From positions 248,001-312,000 of the forward strand of contig CAWETL010000004.1 in the NCBI GenBank assembly GCA_963812085.1: DNA of 64,000 nt, given 5' to 3'. Both the position numbers and the translations under genes were made by a program. Below, piece after piece: positions 24,961-33,808 of the stretch. The stretch's first letter is position 1. Each line of letters opens with the position of its first letter. The stretch comes from SPDF01 sp963812085 (GTDB lineage Bacteria > Gemmatimonadota > Gemmatimonadetes > Gemmatimonadales > GWC2-71-9). The notes beneath the pieces were generated by a model that saw only the letters and a list, made by a program, of their open reading frames with translations, ran no database searches and had not been told where the DNA came from.

Positions 24961-25571
24961 GGCAGCGTCCGTCCGAGCCGGGAGAGATCCGACTGCGTGT
25001 CCACGTCGGGATTGGCGCCGTCCACGTCGACGTGAAGCACGAGGTGTGGCGAGCGGGCCAGTGCCACGCCGAGGCCCTGGTCGCCGGTCAGTCCCTCGGC
25101 GAGGCCCCAGGCGTCCCGGTCGAGGAGGACTGGGTGGCCCGGCTCGCCGGGCGCCTCCGAATAGCGCGGGCGGACCACGGCGCTTCCGCCGAGTTGCCAG
25201 GCGCGGATCACCTCTTCGGCCGCCTCGGGCGGCGTGGCCGGCTGGTCAGCGAGGAAGATGAGTGCGCCCTCGGGCTCCGGGGTGAGGGCGGCCAGCGCAC
25301 CGAGCCCGAGCCGGAGCGAATGCGCCAGCCCGCGTTCGGGGTGGGAGTTCGGCACCAGCCGGATTCCCGATTGGCGGAGGAGCGCGGCCACGGCATCATC
25401 GCCCTCGCGGGCCACCGCGGTCACGCCGCCGACCCTGCCGGCGTCACGCAATGCGGTCGTCGTGGCGATCACGTGCGCCACCAGCGGACGTCCGCGCCAG
25501 AGCGCGAGCAGTTTGTGGCTGCCGAAGCGGCTTCCGGCGCCGGCGGCGAGGATGAGTGCGTGCGGGAGCAT
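24957..25571 (-). CDS. MocA-like molybdenum cofactor nucleotidyltransferase
   Basis: A 204-residue GT-A-fold nucleotidyltransferase. N-terminal nucleotide loop LILAAGAGSRFGSHK (residues 6-20), metal-site region LIFLADQP near 108 and GHPVLLDR near 145. MocA adds CMP to molybdopterin, and related enzymes add GMP, before insertion into xanthine/CO dehydrogenases. It precedes and overlaps the CoxG fusion, which supports a Mo-cofactor role. Nucleotide choice (C or G) cannot be read with confidence. Confidence 0.82.
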   Translation of the reverse strand: MLPHALILAAGAGSRFGSHKLLALWRGRPLVAHVIATTTALRDAGRVGGVTAVAREGDDAVAALLRQSGIRLVPNSHPERGLAHSLRLGLGALAALTPEPEGALIFLADQPATPPEAAEEVIRAWQLGGSAVVRPRYSEAPGEPGHPVLLDRDAWGLAEGLTGDQGLGVALARSPHLVLHVDVDGANPDVDTQSDLSRLGRTLP

Positions 25572-25616
25572 GGCCTGAAGAATAGCCGGAGCCCCGGCGG
25601 TCCTGCGCGGCGGGGG

Positions 25617-26645
25617 CTATCGGATGGCGAGGTAGGTGAGTCCGGCGATGGCCGCGCTCATCGGGATGGTGAGGATCCAGGCCCACACGATCGTGCCGGC
25701 GACGCCCCACCGGACGGCGCTCAGCCGGTTGGCGGAGCCGACGCCGACGATGGCGCCGGTGATGGTGTGCGTCGTGCTCACGGGCACGCCCAGCCCCGAA
25801 GCGATGAGGACGGAGATGCCGCCGGCGGTCTCGGCGCAGAAGCCCCCGAACGGGCGGAGCTTCGTGATCCGCGTCCCCATGGTCTTCACGATCCTCCAGC
25901 CGCCCAGCGCGGTGCCGAGCGCGATCGCGGAGTAGGCCGCCATTTCGACCCAGAGCGGGATCGAGTCGGCGTTCGGGACGTACAGGTGATGCATCAACCC
26001 GGTCTGGTCGATGAACAGCGCCTGGGTGGCGACCAGGAGGCCGACGACGATGCCCATCGTCTTCTGCGCGTCATTGGCGCCGTGGCTGAGGGAGTAGAGC
26101 GCGGCGGAGATGAGCTGCAGTCGCCGGAACAGCTTGTCCATCGGCCCGGGGCTCTGCTTCCGGAGCGCCCAGGAAAGGGCCACGGTGAGCCCGAGACCGA
26201 GGACCATGCCGAGGAGGGGCGAAATGAATATGAACAGGATCGGCTTGACCCAGCCGGCGGCGATCAACGAGCCGGCACCGGCCTTGGCCACCGCGGCCCC
26301 GCCGAAACCGCCGAGCAGCGCATGGCTCGAGGAACTCGGGAGGCCGAGGTACCAGGTGATCAGGTTCCAGGCGATGGCGCCCAGGAGGGCGGCCAGGACG
26401 ACGTTCGCGTCCACGACGGACGGCTGGACCAGTCCCTTGCCGATCGTCTTGGCCACCGCGGTGCCGACGGTGAACGCCGCCACGAAGTTGAAGAAGGCGG
26501 CCCAGACGACCGCCACCCCGGGCGACAGCACTCGCGTGGAGACGACGGTGGCGATGGAATTGGCGCTGTCGTGAAAGCCGTTGATGAAGTCGAAGACCAA
26601 CGCCACCCCGATGATGGCGATCACGAATCCGATGGACGGCGTCAC
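25617..26645 (-). CDS. pit: Inorganic phosphate transporter, Pit family
   Basis: A 342-residue membrane protein with the duplicated Pit signature: DFINGFHDSANSIATVV near residue 19 and LSHGANDAQKTMGIVVG near 195. About ten hydrophobic helices. Moves phosphate (as a metal-phosphate or with protons) across the inner membrane. GTG 26645 was chosen because it lies 3 bases after the stop of the DUF47 partner gene; the longer frame upstream is a shadow of that gene. Confidence 0.93.
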   Translation of the reverse strand: MTPSIGFVIAIIGVALVFDFINGFHDSANSIATVVSTRVLSPGVAVVWAAFFNFVAAFTVGTAVAKTIGKGLVQPSVVDANVVLAALLGAIAWNLITWYLGLPSSSSHALLGGFGGAAVAKAGAGSLIAAGWVKPILFIFISPLLGMVLGLGLTVALSWALRKQSPGPMDKLFRRLQLISAALYSLSHGANDAQKTMGIVVGLLVATQALFIDQTGLMHHLYVPNADSIPLWVEMAAYSAIALGTALGGWRIVKTMGTRITKLRPFGGFCAETAGGISVLIASGLGVPVSTTHTITGAIVGVGSANRLSAVRWGVAGTIVWAWILTIPMSAAIAGLTYLAIR

Positions 26646-26647
26646 GG

Positions 26648-27268
26648 TCAGGCGTGCTTGATGAAGATGGACTCGAGCACGTTGGCGACATCCTCGGCGT
26701 AGTCGAGGGTCTTCTCCAGCGTGTCGTAGATCTCCTTCCAGCGGATGACCATCAACGGCTCGGGGTCGCCCTTGAAGAGGTCGCCCAGCCACTGGTGGTA
26801 GATCGCGTCCCCGTCCTCCTCGAGTCCCTTGACCTTGATGCAGGCCTCGAGGACCTCGCCGTGCTTCGACTTGTCGAGATGCTTGACGCCGACCAGGAGC
26901 TGCTCCGTGGCGCCGACGATCGTCTCCGCGAGGAGGATCGCTCCCTTCGGGGCGTCGCCGGCATGGAAGACCTGCACCTTGCGGGAGCACCCGTCCATCA
27001 GGTCCATCACGTCGTCGAGGCGGGAGGCCAGGGTGTGAATGTCTTCGCGGTCGAGCGGCGTGATGAAGGATCGGTCGAGGCGGGTCACCACCTCATGGGT
27101 GATGATGTCGGCTTCGTGCTCCAGGCGCTTGATCGCCTCCACGATCGGGAGGCGCCGGTCCATCTCGGTGGCGAGCAGCACCTGCAACTGCTTGGCGGCT
27201 TCGACGTTGAGGGTGGCGACCTTGGTGAAGAGATCGAAAAACCGCTCATCCCGCGGCAGGAGGCGCAT
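26648..27268 (-). CDS. DUF47/PhoU-like Pit accessory protein
   Basis: A 206-residue all-helical protein of the DUF47 family, relatives of PhoU that accompany Pit transporters. Typical segments are RLLPRDERFFDLF at the start, ITHEVVTRLDRSFITPLDREDI near 70 and LEKTLDYAEDVANVLE near 190. The ATG at 27268 gives the usual family N-terminus; an in-frame start at 27331 would add 21 atypical residues. Two bases separate it from the transporter, so both are made together. Confidence 0.88.
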   Translation of the reverse strand: MRLLPRDERFFDLFTKVATLNVEAAKQLQVLLATEMDRRLPIVEAIKRLEHEADIITHEVVTRLDRSFITPLDREDIHTLASRLDDVMDLMDGCSRKVQVFHAGDAPKGAILLAETIVGATEQLLVGVKHLDKSKHGEVLEACIKVKGLEEDGDAIYHQWLGDLFKGDPEPLMVIRWKEIYDTLEKTLDYAEDVANVLESIFIKHA

Positions 27269-27380
27269 TGCAGAGTCCCGGTAGAGTTCAGGGTACGGAG
27301 TACCGGGCGGGAAGATAAGGAGCCCGGCCACCGCCGCAAGATGATCCGGGGCGGGCCGGGTCGGAGCCGGATCGATAACC

Positions 27381-28028
27381 TTAAGCGGTCAGAAGACTTA
27401 GCAGGTCGTCCGGCTGGTGGAGCCAGAAATCCGGTGCCGCCGGCTCGAGGTCGGGGCGCCCGAACGGCCCCCAGAGCACCGCCGCGGTCCGCACCCCGGC
27501 GCTCCGCCCCGAGTGCATGTCATGGACGCTGTCTCCCACGTACACGGTGGTGGCCGGGTCGGCGCCGAGGTGCGCCACCGCCCGGTCCACCGGTTCCCGG
27601 TGCGGCTTGGGATTGACCACGTCGTCGGCGCCGATCACCACGTCCATCGCTTCGTCGAGGCCGGCCAGGCGCAGGCCCCGGAAGGCGCCCACCCTGTTCT
27701 TGCTGGTCACGAGGCCGGTGGCGCATCCCGCGGCGCGGACGGCGCGCACCATCTCGACCACCCCGGGGTAGACGGTGACCCGGCTGTCGTGGTGGTAGAT
27801 GTTGTAATCGCGGTAGGTGGCGATCATCGCCTCCATCTGGGCCTCGTCGTGAGCCCATTCCGCGAACTGCACTCGGAGGGGCGTGCCGATTCCATCGAGC
27901 CATTCCTTGTCGGCACGGGGCGGAAGGCCATGCACCTCAAGGGTATGGTGGTAGGAGTCGATGATGAGCTGGATCGAGTCGATCAGGGTCCCGTCGAGGT
28001 CGAAGAGGACGGTCTTGAGTGATGGCAT
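27381..28028 (-). CDS. HAD-family phosphatase (PpaX/Gph-like)
   Basis: A 215-residue haloacid dehalogenase phosphatase. Motif I FDLDGTLIDS (residues 9-18), motif II LVTSKNR near 109, motif III Lys in NPKPHREP near 140 and motif IV VYVGDSVHDM near 163. The helical cap between motifs I and II is of the phosphoglycolate phosphatase/PpaX type. May hydrolyse pyrophosphate or a small phosphate ester. ATG 28028 opens the family's normal N-terminus (MPSLKTVLFDLDG); upstream frame is not protein-like. Confidence 0.88.
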   Translation of the reverse strand: MPSLKTVLFDLDGTLIDSIQLIIDSYHHTLEVHGLPPRADKEWLDGIGTPLRVQFAEWAHDEAQMEAMIATYRDYNIYHHDSRVTVYPGVVEMVRAVRAAGCATGLVTSKNRVGAFRGLRLAGLDEAMDVVIGADDVVNPKPHREPVDRAVAHLGADPATTVYVGDSVHDMHSGRSAGVRTAAVLWGPFGRPDLEPAAPDFWLHQPDDLLSLLTA

Positions 28029-28104
28029 GGGGGAAAACGTAGCGGGGGCGGGGGTGGCGCAGCAACGCACTGCGTGCCCCCGTCCCCGCTCGCCTTCGCC
28101 GAGC

Positions 28105-30153
28105 TCAGGACAGCTCGGAGCCCAGGTGCCGGACGAACCACTCGCGAGCGAGCCGCGCCACCTCCTCCAGCGCTCCCGGTTCCTCGAAGAGATGCGTGGC
28201 CCGGGGGACGATCTGCAGCTCCTTCGGGCATCGCAACTGCGCCAGCGCCGAATTGTTGAGCGCCAGCACCTCGGGGTCCGCACCGCCCACGATGAGGAGG
28301 GTGGGGGCACGCACGCTGGTGAGCGCCGGGCCGGCAAGGTCCGGCCGCCCGCCCCGCGACACCACGGCGTGGACCACCTCCGGCCGGTACGATGCGGCGA
28401 TGAGGGCCGCCGCGGCGCCGGTGCTGGCGCCGAAGTAGCCAAGCCGCATTCCGGGTTCGACGAGTTCGCCGGCCAGGCGATCCGTCACGTGCACCAGGCG
28501 CTCAGCCAGGAACTCCACGTCGAAGCGCAACTCGCCCGTCCGGGCGTCCACCGCTTCCTCGGCGGGCGTCAGCAGGTCGAACAGCAGCGTCGCCAGGTTG
28601 GCGGATTCCAGCTGCCGGGCGACCCACTGGTTCCGCGGACTGAGCCGGCTGCTGCCACTGCCGTGCGCGAACACCACGATGCCGCGTGCCCCCTCGGGGA
28701 CGCTGAGATCCCCCGCCAGCGTGCCGCCGGGTACGGTCACCCTCAGATGGCGGTGCCGGGCGGTCCCTTCGGTCGTGTTTGACATGGCAGGTCTCCCCTG
28801 GTGATTGCTCAGAGCGCACTGGGGAACGTTTCGGGAAGCTCTCCTCGCTCCCAGAGGCCGCTGTCGCTCCAGCGGTTCGACCGCGCGCGTCACGTCGTAG
28901 TGCAGCATCACGTCGAACTCCGCCGGCAGGTGGACGTGGTAGTAGTGACTCTGCCGCTCGGTATCCGGCCGGTAGATGACGCCGATCGCGCGCTGGAGGC
29001 GCGGTCGGGCGAGCGCGCTGCGGAGCGGCTCCCTGGCCGGCTCGACCAGGACGTTCTTGCCGCCGAGTTCGTGGAAGAGCGCCTCGAAGCTGTCGCGGAG
29101 CGCCGGGCGGACCCGCTTCCGCTCGGCGGGCTCGTCCCAGTTGGACGCGGCGGTGACGGTGCCGGTGTATGTGCTGAAGCCGACCAGCACCGCCGCCTCG
29201 CCGACGCGTTCGCGCACCAGCTGGCCCAGGTTGAGTTCGCCGGCCCGGCTTCGTTCGGTGGCGCGCGCGTCGCCGATGTGGGAGTTGTGCGCCCAGACGA
29301 CCACCTTCGGCACCGGCACCCGCGTGGTCAGGTGCGACACGAGCGCGCCCAGCGTCTCGGCCATGTGCTCGTCGCGAAGGTTCCACGATGATTCATGGGA
29401 CCGGAACATGGCGCGGTAGTACTGCTCCGCGCTGGTGATCAGCCGTGCGTTCTGTTCGGCGAAGAAGAGGTCGTCCGGCGTGACGCGGTGGTCGCGGCGG
29501 GCATACTCGGCGGCGGCCCTCCGCAGCTCCGTCAACTGCGCCACGACCTCGCGCTCGCATGTGGGTGTGAGGCCGAGCGTGGTGGCGTGGCCGTAGGCCT
29601 GGAGGTCCTCCCCGAAGCGGTCGAAGCAGCCATATCGGTCGGCGGCGCGCTGGGCGGCCTCGGGGTCGACGACGCGCAGGTACCTGAGCACGGCGTCGAT
29701 TGAGGTGTGCAGGCTGTAGAGATCGAGCCCGTAGAAACCGACCCGCGGGGCGGACGCCCGCAGCGCGTCGTTGTGGGCACGGAGCCACCCGATGAAGTCG
29801 AGGACGTCCGCGTTCCGCCACATCCACTGGGGAAACCGGATGAACCCCTGCAGTGCCTCGGTGGCGTCGGCATCCTGTCCGGTGCCGGTGACGTAGCGAT
29901 GCACCCGGTTGGCGTCGGGCCAGTCCGCCTCCACCGCGATCGCGGAGAAGCCCTTTTCCAGGATCAGGCGCTTGGTGATCTCCGCTCGGATCCGGTAGAA
30001 CTCGTGCGTGCCGTGGGATGCTTCGCCGATCAGGACGTAGTGGGCGTTTCCCACGCGGGCGAGCAGGGGGTCGAAGTCCCGTGGCGACCCCGCGAGCGGG
30101 TGCGCCGAGGACCGCAAGGCGGTGAAGGGATCCGATACCGCGACGGCTGGCAT
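28105..30153 (-). CDS. Erythromycin esterase-family / alpha-beta hydrolase fusion
   Basis: One uninterrupted frame of 682 residues. Residues 1-~430 are an erythromycin esterase (EreA)-like domain: GEASHGTHEFY (near 43), AVEADWPDANRVH (near 73) and VVVWAHNSHIGDA (near 290). Residues ~456-682 are an alpha/beta hydrolase of the dienelactone hydrolase type: FAHGSGSS, nucleophile GASTG near 580, ATHLFEEPG near the end. In many genomes these are two genes. Here an ATG at 28785 with GGGGAG just upstream starts the second domain in frame, so the hydrolase may also be made alone. GGGGAGG precedes the first ATG. A phosphoribosyltransferase gene lies directly upstream, a common partnership. Function of the set is unknown; drug resistance should not be assumed. 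Confidence 0.82.
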   Translation of the reverse strand: MPAVAVSDPFTALRSSAHPLAGSPRDFDPLLARVGNAHYVLIGEASHGTHEFYRIRAEITKRLILEKGFSAIAVEADWPDANRVHRYVTGTGQDADATEALQGFIRFPQWMWRNADVLDFIGWLRAHNDALRASAPRVGFYGLDLYSLHTSIDAVLRYLRVVDPEAAQRAADRYGCFDRFGEDLQAYGHATTLGLTPTCEREVVAQLTELRRAAAEYARRDHRVTPDDLFFAEQNARLITSAEQYYRAMFRSHESSWNLRDEHMAETLGALVSHLTTRVPVPKVVVWAHNSHIGDARATERSRAGELNLGQLVRERVGEAAVLVGFSTYTGTVTAASNWDEPAERKRVRPALRDSFEALFHELGGKNVLVEPAREPLRSALARPRLQRAIGVIYRPDTERQSHYYHVHLPAEFDVMLHYDVTRAVEPLERQRPLGARRASRNVPQCALSNHQGRPAMSNTTEGTARHRHLRVTVPGGTLAGDLSVPEGARGIVVFAHGSGSSRLSPRNQWVARQLESANLATLLFDLLTPAEEAVDARTGELRFDVEFLAERLVHVTDRLAGELVEPGMRLGYFGASTGAAAALIAASYRPEVVHAVVSRGGRPDLAGPALTSVRAPTLLIVGGADPEVLALNNSALAQLRCPKELQIVPRATHLFEEPGALEEVARLAREWFVRHLGSELS

Positions 30154-30176
30154 ATGTCCTCCCCGATGGCGCCGGG

Positions 30177-30761
30177 CTAGGCCCCCTTCGCGGCCGGCGC
30201 GGCATGCCGCCGGGCGGCCTCGAGCAGGGTGCGCACTTCGTCATCGCTTGTCTGGCTGAAATCGTCGTACCACTCGCCCACGCCTCCGAAGTAGGGAGGC
30301 GTCAGCACGGCCACCACCTCGTCTGCCACCTGTCCGAGCATCTCCATCGCCTCGTGCGAGGCCACCGGCACCGCGACGATCACCCGCGCCGGAGCGTGGG
30401 CACGCACCCCCGCGACGGCCGCGGCCATCGTGGAGCCCGTGGCGAGTCCATCGTCCACCAGCAGTATCGTGCGGTTCCGGAGCTCGGGGGCCGCTCCGGT
30501 GCCGCGGTAGAGGCGCTCGCGCCTGGCGAGTTCCAGCGTCTCGGCGGCCGCGACCCGGTCCACGGTCGCCGTCGTGATGCCGAGCCCCTCGATGACATCG
30601 CGGTTCAGGACCCGGAAGCCCCCCTCGGCAATGGCGCCCATGGCCAACTCCTCGTGCCCCGGCACGCCCAACTTCCGCACCACGAACACGTCCAGCGGCG
30701 CGTCGAGGGCGAGCGCCACCTCGTAGGCGACCGGCACGCCCCCCCGGGGCAGCGCCAGCAC
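30177..30761 (-). CDS. Phosphoribosyltransferase-family protein, frameshifted N-terminus
   Basis: The core is intact from GTG 30761: ALPRGGVPVAYEVA, then the PRPP loop ILLVDDGLATGST near residue 102. The usual start of this family (here ATG 30846, reading IRFRDRRDAGRQLARAL) lies in another frame. The two join if one base is removed near 30787, which would read through LEFPPGAAIQVLALPRGG. So either the gene carries a real +1 shift or the sequence has an error; without the start it lacks about 28 residues. The full region is 30177-30846. Sits upstream of the esterase/hydrolase fusion as in similar clusters elsewhere. Confidence 0.75.
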   Translation of the reverse strand: MLALPRGGVPVAYEVALALDAPLDVFVVRKLGVPGHEELAMGAIAEGGFRVLNRDVIEGLGITTATVDRVAAAETLELARRERLYRGTGAAPELRNRTILLVDDGLATGSTMAAAVAGVRAHAPARVIVAVPVASHEAMEMLGQVADEVVAVLTPPYFGGVGEWYDDFSQTSDDEVRTLLEAARRHAAPAAKGA

Positions 30762-30846
30762 CTGGATCGCCGCGCCGGGTGGGAACTCTCAACGCCCGGG
30801 CGAGCTGTCGGCCTGCGTCCCGCCGATCACGAAAGCGGATGACCAT

Positions 30847-31154
30847 GACCTCCCCCTTCTTCCTGCGGCTCGCAGGACCGCCGAGCGTCGCGCGGATTGC
30901 GCTCAGACCATCGCCGGGACAAGAAACTCCTCGGCTCGCTCAGTTGATTGTAGGCCAGTAGCGCATTAAGGGATTGCATACCCGGGCTGATGGATCCTTT
31001 ATTGATTCGCAGCAGGGCGGGGGCGGGGGCGTTCCGCAACGGCCGCCGCGTCCCCAAACGTGCCGGGCCGAGCCACGCACTGGCGCTCTCGTCGCCCGAG
31101 CCGTCTATTCAGGTCGCTACCGCTCGCCACAGTCAGCGCACCTCCAGAGGCGTC
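30847..31154. other. Intergenic region without recognised gene
   Basis: 308 bases between the divergent phosphoribosyltransferase and pyrophosphatase genes. It holds a locally AT-richer piece (30944-31010, with TTGATT at 30944-30949) that may carry promoters, then GC-rich sequence with G-runs. No convincing promoter pair, RNA structure or small gene could be supported. Confidence 0.4.
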
Positions 31155-31808
31155 ATGCCGACTCCGCCACGGTCCAGCCGTCCCTCCAAGCGGTCCACGT
31201 CTCCCACTGCACCCGCCAGCCCCTTCCGCCCGCACCCCTGGCATGGCATCGCCGTGGGCCCGGCGCCGCCGGACGTGCTCAACGTCTTCGTCGAGATCAC
31301 GCCGTTCGATCTCATGAAGTACGAGGTGGACAAGGTGTCGGGGTACCTTCGGGTCGACCGGCCACAGCGCACCTCCTCCCAGCCGCCGAGCCTGTACGGG
31401 TTCATCCCCCGGACTTACTGCGGCGAGCGGGTGCGGCGGCTCACCCCGGAGGCCGATCGCGGGGATGGCGATCCGCTGGACATCTGCGTGCTGAGCGAGC
31501 GCGCCATCAACCGCAACGAGATACTCGTGCGTGCGCGGATCATCGGAGGGCTGCAGATGGTGGACGGCGGCGAGGCCGATGACAAGATCATCAGCGTCCT
31601 GGAGAACGACTACGTCTGGGGGGCTGCCCGGGACATCGCCGACGTGCCTCCGGTCCTCATCGAGCGGCTGCAGCACTACTTCGTCACCTACAAGCTGGTC
31701 CCCGGCGAGTCGGTGCACGCCCACGTGGCCGGGGTCTACGGCCGCACCCACGCCCGGAAAGTCGTTCGTGCCGCCATGGCGGATTACGCCGCCGCGTTCG
31801 GCGGATAA
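31155..31808 (+). CDS. ppa: Inorganic pyrophosphatase
   Basis: A 217-residue family-I soluble pyrophosphatase, hydrolysing PPi with Mg2+. Core motifs: KYEVDKVSGYLRVDR near residue 57, YGFIPRTYCG near 82 and the metal-binding DGDPLDICVL near 105. Around 35 Pro/Ser/Arg-rich residues precede the conserved core and are unusual. ATG 31155 was chosen with CAGAGG a few bases upstream; an earlier in-frame ATG (30990) would add 55 more low-complexity residues. Confidence 0.9.
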   Translation: MPTPPRSSRPSKRSTSPTAPASPFRPHPWHGIAVGPAPPDVLNVFVEITPFDLMKYEVDKVSGYLRVDRPQRTSSQPPSLYGFIPRTYCGERVRRLTPEADRGDGDPLDICVLSERAINRNEILVRARIIGGLQMVDGGEADDKIISVLENDYVWGAARDIADVPPVLIERLQHYFVTYKLVPGESVHAHVAGVYGRTHARKVVRAAMADYAAAFGG

Positions 31809-31832
31809 CCGATGCCCAGGAGTGCTGATCTC

Positions 31833-32321
31833 ATGCGAACACGTCATGTGCGCCACGGATGGCTCGGACTCGCCGTCGCCCTCACCGTATCGATTTCCGG
31901 TTGCGCAAAGAACACAGCACCGACCGCCGTCTCTCCCAGGTTCTTCACCGCCCCCGATTCGGCGATGAGGGCCCTGCCGTTTTCGGAGGCGGTACAGGTC
32001 GGCTCGCTGCTGTTCGTGTCCGGCCAGATCGGCGCCGTGCCTGGAACCCTGACACTGGCCCCCGGCGGCATCGGGCCGGAGTCGAAGCAGGCGATCGAGA
32101 ACATCCGCACGATCCTCGCGCGGCACGGCGCGACACTCAAGGACGTCGTGAAATGCTCGATCTTCCTCGCCGACATCAAGGAGTGGGCGGCGTTCAACGA
32201 GGTGTACCGGCAGTACTTCTCGGCGCCCTATCCGGCGCGGAGCGCCTTCGGGGCGAACGGGCTGGCCATGGGGGCGAGGGTGGAAGTGGAGTGCGTGGCG
32301 GCGGTGCCGGCCGCGCACTAG
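31833..32321 (+). CDS. Exported RidA-family lipoprotein
   Basis: A 162-residue protein: signal peptide with lipobox VSISGC (Cys near residue 24), then a full RidA/YjgF domain with VSGQIG near 60 and the catalytic Arg in YPARSAF near 135. RidA normally removes reactive enamine/imine intermediates in the cytoplasm; here the domain would be tethered at the membrane on the outer side. AGGAG (31818-31822) precedes ATG 31833. An earlier ATG at 31812 adds seven residues. Starts 24 bases after the pyrophosphatase. Confidence 0.8.
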   Translation: MRTRHVRHGWLGLAVALTVSISGCAKNTAPTAVSPRFFTAPDSAMRALPFSEAVQVGSLLFVSGQIGAVPGTLTLAPGGIGPESKQAIENIRTILARHGATLKDVVKCSIFLADIKEWAAFNEVYRQYFSAPYPARSAFGANGLAMGARVEVECVAAVPAAH

Positions 32322-32547
32322 TACCCGCTGGCCGGTGCGGGGCGGGCGCTTCCCGCCCTGCAGCCGGGCGCCCAACTCACACCCCGCTCACGCCTGCCTC
32401 ACGCCCTCCTGGTATGTAGCAATTCCCGACCAGACGAATCCGGGCTTGGCCCTCGCAGGCAGAGGGCTCCTGCCGGAACCTCTCGCCGTGGGTGTCAGGG
32501 CCCGGAAGGGCTTGGTTTCGAACCCACCGACCGCTTGGAGGTAGTCT

Positions 32548-33807
32548 ATGACGAGAGTTCCCGCGGTATCCTGCCTGGCGGTTGTCCTGGCTGGCCTAGC
32601 GGCCTGCAACGACTCCGCCGGGACTGACCCATCCACGCTGGCCCTGACGGCCGTCGCGGTCGAGGGAAGCAACGGGCAAAGTGGCCTCCGCGGGACGGTG
32701 CTCCTGCGGCCGCTCCAAGTGAAGGTGGAGTCCAGTGGCAGGCCGAAAGCTGGAGTCGCGGTGACCTGGGAGCCGTCTGCAGGCAGCATGCTGATCAGCT
32801 CGAGCTTCACGGACTCCGTCGGTATTGCGAAGGCCTCATGGATCCTCGGCACCGTGCCTGGGGAGATGACGGTCGCCGCTTCGGTCGAAGGGGTACCCGG
32901 CCCACCGGTGATTTTCACGGCGACGGCGCTCCCCCTGGTGGCGCTCGCGGCTGACCTGACCACCGACGGCCAGACCGGTGTGGTCGGGAAGGCACTCGGC
33001 CGGCCGCTCCGGGTCCGGGTGCTGTCCGAGGGATGGCCGAGTCCCGGCGTCACTGTTCGGTGGCAATCCATGACCGGGGTGGATTCCAGCGTGACGGACG
33101 TTGATGGCTTCGCAGTGGCCGCGCCCATCCTGGATACCCTGGTCGGCGTTGAGACGATCACGGCGTCGGCGGCCGGGGCGACAGGATCGGCGATCTTCAC
33201 GGTGACCGCCATTCCCGGTCCAGCCATGGCGATCGGCAAGGAGTATGGCGACAGCCAGACCTTGCCGGCCAACTACCCGCAATTCAGCATGGTCAGGGTA
33301 GTAGTGGCGGATCGCTACGGGAACGCGGTTCCGGGCCAGGCGATCGACTGGACCGTCGTCAGCGGGCCAGTCGCTTTGCTCTCGGCGACCGGGACGACCG
33401 ATCCGTCAGGACGGGCCTCTGCCTGGTACACGCCGACCGGGACTCCTGGGGCGATCTCGGTTCGTGCCTCGATTCCCGGTGGGCAGCACGCGGCGGATTT
33501 CTCACTCACGGCGGGGCCGAAAACGTGGGTGGTCCTGTGGGAGGACTACACATTCGTGAGCGGCCAGAACGGCAGCCAGCCGGCGGTCGATACTGTTGCC
33601 GTCGGCACGACAGTGAAGTGGTATCTCAGCCCCTACTATTTCGACTATGACAGCCACGGTGTCTCGCCGGTGGGAAATCCCTCGTTTCCGGGCGCCGACT
33701 TCAGTGGAAATCCGTCCGAGGTCAACCTGAACTTCACCCAGCCGGGAACCTACCACTACGCCGACCCCTACTACCCCGGGGTCACGGGGACGCTGGTGGT
33801 GCAGTAG
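32548..33807 (+). CDS. Big-domain lipoprotein with degenerate cupredoxin-like C-terminus
   Basis: A 419-residue surface lipoprotein: lipobox LAAC at residues 17-20, then three immunoglobulin-like Big1-type repeats (approx. 30-120, 125-220, 225-325; each ends like ITASAAGATGSAIFTVTA). The last ~85 residues resemble a plastocyanin-type cupredoxin: VGTTVKWYL, DSHGV and QPGTYHYADPYYPGVTGTL. In copper-binding relatives the end reads C..H..M; here those positions are Asp, Tyr and Val, so only one ligand-like His remains. Likely a structural or adhesive surface protein. GGAGGT precedes the ATG. Confidence 0.75.
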   Translation: MTRVPAVSCLAVVLAGLAACNDSAGTDPSTLALTAVAVEGSNGQSGLRGTVLLRPLQVKVESSGRPKAGVAVTWEPSAGSMLISSSFTDSVGIAKASWILGTVPGEMTVAASVEGVPGPPVIFTATALPLVALAADLTTDGQTGVVGKALGRPLRVRVLSEGWPSPGVTVRWQSMTGVDSSVTDVDGFAVAAPILDTLVGVETITASAAGATGSAIFTVTAIPGPAMAIGKEYGDSQTLPANYPQFSMVRVVVADRYGNAVPGQAIDWTVVSGPVALLSATGTTDPSGRASAWYTPTGTPGAISVRASIPGGQHAADFSLTAGPKTWVVLWEDYTFVSGQNGSQPAVDTVAVGTTVKWYLSPYYFDYDSHGVSPVGNPSFPGADFSGNPSEVNLNFTQPGTYHYADPYYPGVTGTLVVQ

Positions 33808-33808
33808 C

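Noticed and set aside
28105..30153. Macrolide resistance gene
   Set aside because: The esterase-family half is a distant EreA relative in a common chromosomal cluster with a phosphoribosyltransferase; family similarity alone does not show drug hydrolysis.
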